Source: Glycine soja
Lineage: Eukaryota; Streptophyta; Magnoliopsida; Fabales; Fabaceae
Assembly (NCBI RefSeq): GCF_004193775.1
Contig: NC_041018.1
Location: 38,294,608 to 38,358,607 of the forward strand
Length of the DNA stretch: 64,000 nucleotides
Direction of reading: 5' to 3'
The position numbers were made by a program, and so were the translations under genes. This document shows, one piece after another, positions 58,117 through 64,000 of the stretch. The stretch's first letter is position 1, and every line of letters begins with the position of its first letter. Below the pieces are notes generated by a model. It searched no databases. It was not told where the DNA came from and worked only from the letters and a program-made list of their open reading frames with translations.

Positions 58117-59513
58117 CAATTGGTAGGTCAATTTATTAAGTGGGAGAGATTTTTTTTCGAAATTACTAATAAGTGTGGATTTTGAATTATTATTCATCTT
58201 GAAATAACTCGTAACATCGATTACGACTTCTATTTTTATTTTTTTTAACTAAAGTCGTAATTTTTTTTACAATTGTAGTTATTTTTTTGAAAAGATTTAC
58301 AACTTCAAAGTTGTATAAGTTTTTATTTTTTATTTTTACAACTTCAAAGTAACTTCAAATTCATTTTTTATTTTTTATTTTTTTCGTATTATTTTTTAAA
58401 ATTGTAAATAATTTTTTAATTTAATTATTTAATAAATCATTGTTTTTTTTTGTTTTATTTAAATTATATATATATTTTTTATATGGATTTATTTAATATT
58501 TGATATATTTTGAAATATTATTTTATTTAATATATTTTGTAATTTTTTTCAAATTGTAAATAATTTTTTAAATTTAATTATTTAATAAGTAAATTTTTTA
58601 TACTTTTTTAGTTTTATTTAATATTATTTAATATTTTATATATTTTTTTAATATTGTTTTATTTAATATATTTTCTATATTTAATATTTTATATATTTTT
58701 CTAATGTTAAGGAATTTTATTTTATTTTTAAATTAAAAAATAATGCAAAAGACATAAATTTGAAAAAAATTAAAATTTAAAAAGACTTAAATTTAAATGA
58801 AAATTACATCTTCGGAAAAATATTAATAGTGGGTTGATGTCCCACAACAAGTTCTTGTATACACGCATCTAGGTCTCTCATGTTGTTGCACTTGTAGGTG
58901 GATTTTGTTTTCTTGTTCTATCATCTCTTCCTTCTCGTTCTAGTATGATCATCATGTGTAATTGTTTATTGTTGTTGAGGTGATCATGATCATGTGTAAG
59001 TCTTTTTTAAAAAAATTAATTATTTTTTATAATTATTATTAAGAAAATTAATAATTTCTTACATTATCAAATAATATTAAACATTTAAATTTAAGTTTTT
59101 TTATTATTTTATTAATTTATAAAACAAATAAAAATCCTTAACATTAGTAAAACAATATAGAAAATATATTAAATAAAACAATATAAAAAATCTATAAAAT
59201 CATATACAAAATAGATACAAAATATTAAATAAAATTAAAAACATTTATTTATTAAATAATTAAATTAAAAAATTATTTAATTTTTTTAAAAAAAATGACT
59301 TTGAAATCCTAAAAAAAACTTATACAACAAGTCGTAAATTAAAAAAAATCATAAAAAAGTTTACAACTTTAGTTAAAAATTATTAGAAAAATAGAAATTG
59401 TAATTGATAAACTCAGAAATCATAACATCTATTAGGACATATTCTAATATCGATAATAATTCAAAATTAATAATTTGGAAAAAAATATCCCAATTAGTAA
59501 ATTGGCCCAATTG
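58117..59513. mobile_element. Foldback element with about 600-bp inverted arms
   Basis: The left outer part TCAATTTATTAAGTGGG (58128) pairs with the right outer CCCAATTAGTAAATTGG (59489-59505). Further in, the left TTTTGAATTATTATTCAT, ACTTCTATTTTTA.., AACTAAAGTCGTAA, ACTTCAAAGTTGTATAAG blocks all recur inverted on the right between about 59490 and 59000 in the same order. A central region of about 150 bp (58840-58990) is not inverted. Arms are diverged, and there is no coding frame. It is a foldback or long-TIR Mutator-like non-autonomous element; no target duplication was established. Confidence 0.6.
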
Positions 59514-59986
59514 ATCAACCATAACAAAGACGCCCGTAATAGTAATATTGTGTAGTGAAAAATCCATGATGAAGATGGAACCAAATAAATGACTAATCAG
59601 ACGTAAAGAATCACTATAACAAGGGTCATACTAATAATAGTTCCTCGATAATCCTATTTCACATAGTTAACGTGACTGATTATTAACAAATTGTTTCAGC
59701 ACCGGTATTTCAAGGATTAAATTAGAATACACTCAGTGTCAGAGACGGATGCAGGTGTTGTGTTGTTTTCCCCACTAAATTTATTTTCTTATGTATGATA
59801 AAAAAATGTCCTTATAAAAAAATAAGTATTATTCCTATAAGATAATATTTTTAAAATATATAAAAAAATATAAGAAATAAAATGAAAAAATAAATTGATA
59901 CTAATTTTATTATTTTATCCTTTTAATGTTTAGATTTAATTATTATTTTAGTCTTCTAATTTATTTTTTTGTGTTCAATTTGATCC

Positions 59987-60197
59987 AGCCGCACTCCAAG
60001 GATTGAGGCAGTCGATGTGGGACTTGGGTATTTCCCAATACGCGCAGCGGAAGTGAAGACGAGGTGAACCTGCTCTGATACCATGTTAGATTTCATCTTA
60101 AAATCAATTGGCATTAAGTGAAGTTGCCCAACAGATATATAAGCCGCACTTCAAGGATTGAGGCAGCCGATGTGGGACTTGGGTATTTTCCAATACT
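59987..60197 (-). mobile_element. TRIM-like miniature LTR remnant
   Basis: Two direct copies of a 54-bp block (59987-60041 and 60143-60197), containing GATGTGGGACTTGGGTATTT, are separated by about 100 bp. On the minus strand the block reads ...CCCAAGTCCCACATCG.., a common plant TRIM/LTR motif. The first LTR ends ATCTAACA, followed by TGGTATCAGAGCAGG (60089-60075), an exact initiator tRNA-Met primer site. The internal region is only about 50 bp and the second LTR is cut off after its first ~55 bp. Confidence 0.62.
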
Positions 60198-62169
60198 TTA
60201 TTTCTTAAAATGAGTTCAATTTGATCTTATTTTTCTCCTATCATCTTCAAATATTTTCAAAAAAGGAAATAAAATTGAATCCATTTTAAAAAAATAATGA
60301 CCTAATTAGAAATTTTAAAAATAAAAAGATTAAATTGAATCTAATATATATAAATTAAGGGATCAAATTAAACTTTTTTAAAATAAAAGGATTAAATTGA
60401 ACCTAAAAAAAATAGAAGGCCAAAATAATAACTTAATTTTCAATACTCGAGCTCCTCTAATAGACATTCAATATACCACAACGATTAATTTATTAACTTA
60501 CACTACATGTTTTTATTTGAGTTATTTCATCCTAATTTCTAAATAAAACAAGAAATGGAATAACAGAATGTCATTTAAGATGTTTCTCTATTAATTTTAT
60601 GAAGAATAGAATGCAGAATCATATGTAAAAAGATAAGTGATTGAATGATTGTTTGGTTATATATAAAGAGAGTTTTTTATTATTATATTGACAATGAAAT
60701 AATTACAAGAGAATTTTTAATAAAAATGCATAAAGAGCAATTGTAACTCATGGAAATTTAAGTATTTTAGACAATTCTTTTGTTATGATATTATGTATTT
60801 TATAAAAATTTATGATATTTTTCTATTTAAAAATATTATAAACTATTTGTTGCTTCCACCGGGGAAAAAAATGTTGAATCCATCACTGCATGGGGTATTG
60901 ATTTTTTATACTGTTTATCTAATCATAGTGTACTGATTTTTTATACTGTTATCATAGTGTATGACTTTTTACGATGTAATCTAATAGTAAATTTCATATA
61001 ATTGAGAATCATTGGGTTTTTTTAATAAGAGTCTAATTATGATAAACTCTACAAATTTTTTACAATCAACTAATTAAATACAAAAATCAACACTCTATGG
61101 GATAGGTTCAGTAATTCAATATACAGAGACAAGATTTATATTTTACCAACTATACTTATAATTTGAACATCTTTGTTCCAAAGATACAAGTTTATTTAAA
61201 CCAAAATTATACGACAGTTATCCTAGCAGCGCATCCATTTAGAATGTTTGAGGTAGGGCTGCTTTTTTAATAGAAAAGAAAAAAGACTACAATAGTTGCC
61301 AAATTATGGAGATTAATCACTCTACTTTCTTCTATGGTACCATGATTCACCTATATTGTCTAATTTTGGCACTGCATAGTGGAGCCAGCTGCCACCCCAT
61401 GATGCACAACTGAGATTTAATTTGCCATAAAAATACTAGCCTCTGTCTATTTACAATTTCAATGCACTTTTTTACCCTTTAAACAGTGTTAAATAACAAC
61501 CAAATATGACTTTCTCACAGTGACTCGATTGATCATGAAATGAAATGATGCAAAACCAGAACTTCAAAAAAATCAATGCACAGTAAGTAACAAACAACAT
61601 ATGGCCCCATACACAGGGACTCTTGTATACATTTCAAGTGATGAAGAGTTACATCAAAAAAATAAAAAATTTGGATAATCCTTCAACCAATCAATGTTTC
61701 ATTCTGCATTTTCCTGTTCTGCATAATTACCCAATTGCCTTGTCTGCCAGCTATCATGAGGAGCTACATGTTCATGGGAAGGAGAATATTGCTGCAAAAA
61801 GGTGAATTTAGCATTTAGAGCTATAATTAACACAGTAACAGTACTCTAAAGTCTAGTCTAAACACTTCTTTAATAAGTAACAGGAAAACAGAAAAATCTT
61901 CATGAGCCTTGAAAGAGATGAATATAGGACAAAATGTGAGCTCCAATTCTATTCTCATGAGCCAAGTCAGAATATATGGAAAGATAAAGGTTCTTATGCC
62001 AATGATCTATTTTAGGTATCCAATGCTAACTCTTTAACGGATTAGTAGACAGCAGCCTTAGCAGGACCCTATAATGACATACCAACTAACACATATGTTC
62101 AATTACTTTTATTTTTCTTTTAAGTTTAGTAAATCAATCTACCATTCATCAGTTTATGTTAGCAATCAT
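60198..62169. other. AT-rich intergenic region
   Basis: No gene supported. Repeats of TTTTTTATACTGTT near 60905 and 60940 suggest a small local duplication. Confidence 0.45.
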
Positions 62170-62292
62170 CTACAAGATCTCGAGGATACTGGAGCTGATA
62201 TAGGCACCGAGAGCCTGGAACCAGAAACCAAAGAAGCAAGGCCCAAACGAACAACTTCAAGACCCAGCTATTTGAAAGACTACGAACCATGA
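62170..62292 (+). pseudogene. Ty3-gypsy pol C-terminal end (fragment)
   Basis: Reads LQDLEDTGADIGTESLEPET and ARPKRTTSRPSYLKDYEP, then TGA. The R.KR...RP.YLKDY ending is typical of the last residues of plant gypsy polyproteins just before the polypurine tract and 3' LTR. Nothing of integrase or RT precedes it, so only the tail remains. Confidence 0.55.
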
Positions 62293-62299
62293 TTTGAGG

Positions 62300-62453
62300 A
62301 TAGCGCCATCGTAGTTAGGTACCCAGTTCGTTAGGGTAGTTACAAAGGCTGTTAGTACCGTTAGTACGGTTAGAAAGACGCTGTGTCGTAACCTTGCCAA
62401 TGTATAAATACGTGAATGCATATAATAAAGGGCATGCAAAAGCTTACGTACAA

Positions 62454-62493
<40 letters not shown>

Positions 62494-62500
62494 ACAGGAG
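62300..62500 (+). mobile_element. LTR-like region of a Ty3-gypsy element
   Basis: Between the pol tail and gag lie TATAAATA (62403-62410), AATAAA (62424-62429) and a (CT)n tract (62461-62489), the expected promoter/poly-A content of an LTR. The exact ends are unclear; TGTTAGTACCG at 62350 may be the start and CACTCACA near 62498 the end. No standard primer site was recognised. Confidence 0.45.
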
Positions 62501-62598
62501 GTTGCCTTCCCTCGAAGTAAGGCTTATCTCTCTCTCCCCTTCCCTTTTCGTGACCTCTGCTCTTAACACTAGTCTGACCTGCCGGCGCCACGTCCACC

Positions 62599-63460
62599 AT
62601 GGCAGACCACACAACAAGAAAAACTACCACCGACAGACTTGAGGACGCCATCGTCCATCTGTCCAACAGCCAATCAACACTTCTTGACAAACACGCTGAT
62701 CTCGTCAACAAATATTCAGAGCTTTCCGGGAAGGTGGACTCGATCCTCGATCACCTTCACTTGCGTTCTCCTGCGCGCGAGCAAACCGGTTCCGCCACCC
62801 AGTTCCATTAGCGCAATACTGTCAAACTGGACATTCCGAGGTTCGACGGCCGCGACCCCCTGGGCTGGATCTTCAAGATTTCCCAGCTATTTGAATACCA
62901 AAATACACCGGAAGAAGAACGGATTACAGTGGCCTCCTTCTACCTTGATGGGGCTGCGTTAAGCTGGTATCAGTGGATATTTAGGAACGGCTTCATCACT
63001 TCTTGGTCAGGGTTCTTACAGGCTTTGGAATCCAGGTTCGTGCCTTCGTATTACAATGACCCTAAAGGAGCTCTTTTCAAGCTGACGCAACGTGGCATGG
63101 TGAACGAATACCTAACCGAGTTCAAACGGTTAGCTAATCGCGTTATCGGCTTGCCACCACCTTTTCTGTTAAGCTGTTTTGTTTCAGGTTTAGCACAAGA
63201 CATACGCCGTGAAGTGTTAGCACTTCAACCTATCTCGCTTCCACAAGCCATGGCTCTTGCAAAGCTGCGAGATCGCTGGCAAGCGCCACTGCGACCCCAC
63301 AACACCCCATCTCCGTCATATCTTCCCCCTAACCGGAAGTCACAATCCACCTATGTCCAAAGGACACCAGACGAGATGGCCCTCCGGCGGGAGAAGGGCC
63401 TCTATTACAACTGCGACGAAAAATAGAGCTCTACCCATCGCTGCAAGGGATGCATGCTCT
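62599..63460 (+). pseudogene. Ty3-gypsy gag (with three stops in gag-protease)
   Basis: ATG at 62599 in a good context (CACCATGGC). An N-terminal coiled-coil-like stretch (SNSQSTLLDKHADLVNKYSE) precedes the stop at 62809-62811. In the same frame, VKLDIPRFDGRDPLGWIFKI, FEYQNTPEEERITVASFYLD, GAALSWYQW, RFVPSYYNDPKGALFKL and VNEYLTEFKRLANRVIGLP follow, the Retrotrans_gag domain. A zinc knuckle YYNCDEK*SSTHRCKG follows, with its first Cys replaced by Tyr and a TAG at 63424-63426. It is a pseudogenised gag. Confidence 0.85.
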
Positions 63461-64000
63461 TGTTTATCGCCGACAACCCTTCTCCTGTACCAGATGAACC
63501 TATCCTTGACCTTCCCTCAACACCATCACCAGAACAAGAACCAGCAACTTCTCTAGACTTTGACCCATCCTTAGACCTAAATTCTCCTCACGTTAGCCTT
63601 CATGCTCTCTCTGGCCTTCCCTCCTCCGAGACTTTCCGTCTCGTCGGAGTTATCAATCACACCTCTCTCACCATCCTCATAGATAGTGGAAGTACTCATA
63701 ACTTCCTCCAGCCCCGTATTGCCCAGTTCCTCCACCTAAAAGCCCAAAACACGAGCCCTCTCCATGTCTTAGTGGGTAATGACTCAGTCCTCGACTGAAA
63801 CCAAGTCTGCCTCGATACCTCGCTGTCCCTCCAGGGCCACCAATTCACGGTCACATTCCATTTGCTTCCTATCAGTGGTGCAGATGCAGTCTTAGGCATA
63901 GAATGGTTACGACAATTTGGGCCTATAACCACTGATTACACCGCGTTTTCCATGAAGTTCACCTATATGGGTCGGCCCATCGAGTTACACGCAGATGTCA
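63461..64000 (+). pseudogene. Ty3-gypsy aspartic protease region (runs off the window)
   Basis: After the knuckle comes a Pro/Ser/Asp-rich linker, then LVGVINHTSLTILIDSGSTH with NFLQPRIAQFLHLKAQ. The DSG catalytic triad and following GSTHNF are the retropepsin-like site of plant gypsy elements (RVP_2). A TGA at 63796-63798 breaks the frame after VGNDSVLD; then LQGHQFTVTFHLLPISGADA and VLGIEWLRQFGPITTDY continue the protease-RT linker to the window edge. Confidence 0.85.

Noticed and set aside
62370..62711. 113-codon minus-strand frame
   Set aside because: Crosses the (CT)n tract and lies antisense to the gypsy LTR and gag start.
1..64000. tRNA, rRNA or CRISPR features
   Set aside because: TGGTATCAGAGC-type matches are retroelement primer sites next to LTR ends, not tRNA genes; no regularly spaced repeat-spacer array exists.

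Overview
The window is plant nuclear DNA, very probably from a legume of the soybean lineage (Glycine). It is AT-rich, has GT-AG introns, carries a canonical plant MIR156 precursor, and is dense in plant transposon families. The CACTA element with AACATCGG-type subterminal repeats and a Ulp1-like protease module is of a kind I associate with soybean; the species call is inference. No bacterial, organellar or viral gene set is present, and there is no CRISPR array.

Layout: 0.35-1.43 kb, a short hAT element with a C-terminal transposase remnant. 2-6 kb, microsatellites, a degenerate copia-type LTR and two LINE remnants lying head to head. 6.44-12.37 kb, a 12-exon two-domain methyltransferase gene (METTL2/TRM140-like N-terminus plus Methyltransf_16-like C-terminus) with an in-frame TGA in exon 5. 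Its last intron contains a Pack-MULE-like insertion carrying a piece of the U5 snRNP GTPase gene (SNU114/CLO). About 14-16.3 kb (minus strand), a MIR156 locus with TATA box, hairpin, splice donor and a small leader ORF. 16.3-23 kb, long AT-rich intergenic DNA. 23.0-23.5 kb, a truncated PIF/Harbinger transposase. 25.4-26.2 kb, an IQD-family pseudogene. 27.9-34.6 kb, a degenerate CACTA element on the minus strand. 35.44-37.78 kb, a solo LTR with near-matching 5-bp flanks. 38.35-41.13 kb, a 5'-truncated, intron-containing glycine decarboxylase P-protein pseudogene. 43.05-43.44 kb, an intact DUF3511 gene. 45.29-46.27 kb, a second hAT-like element. 48.5-51.1 kb, a truncated Ty1-copia element (LTR, PBS, gag, protease, integrase, no RT). 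51.77-56.97 kb, an apparently intact 9-exon NIPA-type magnesium transporter gene. 58.1-59.5 kb, a large foldback element. 60.0-60.2 kb, a TRIM-like miniature retroelement. 62.1-64.0 kb, Ty3-gypsy sequence in the unusual order pol end, LTR, gag, protease.

The genes that look functional are MIR156 (silencing of SPL transcripts), the NIPA transporter and the DUF3511 protein. The methyltransferase has a complete exon set but one nonsense codon. The rest is a record of insertion, capture and decay. The observations best worth following are the MIR156 leader ORF, the nonsense codon in the two-domain methyltransferase, the captured SNU114 fragment in that gene's intron, and the miniature retroelements.
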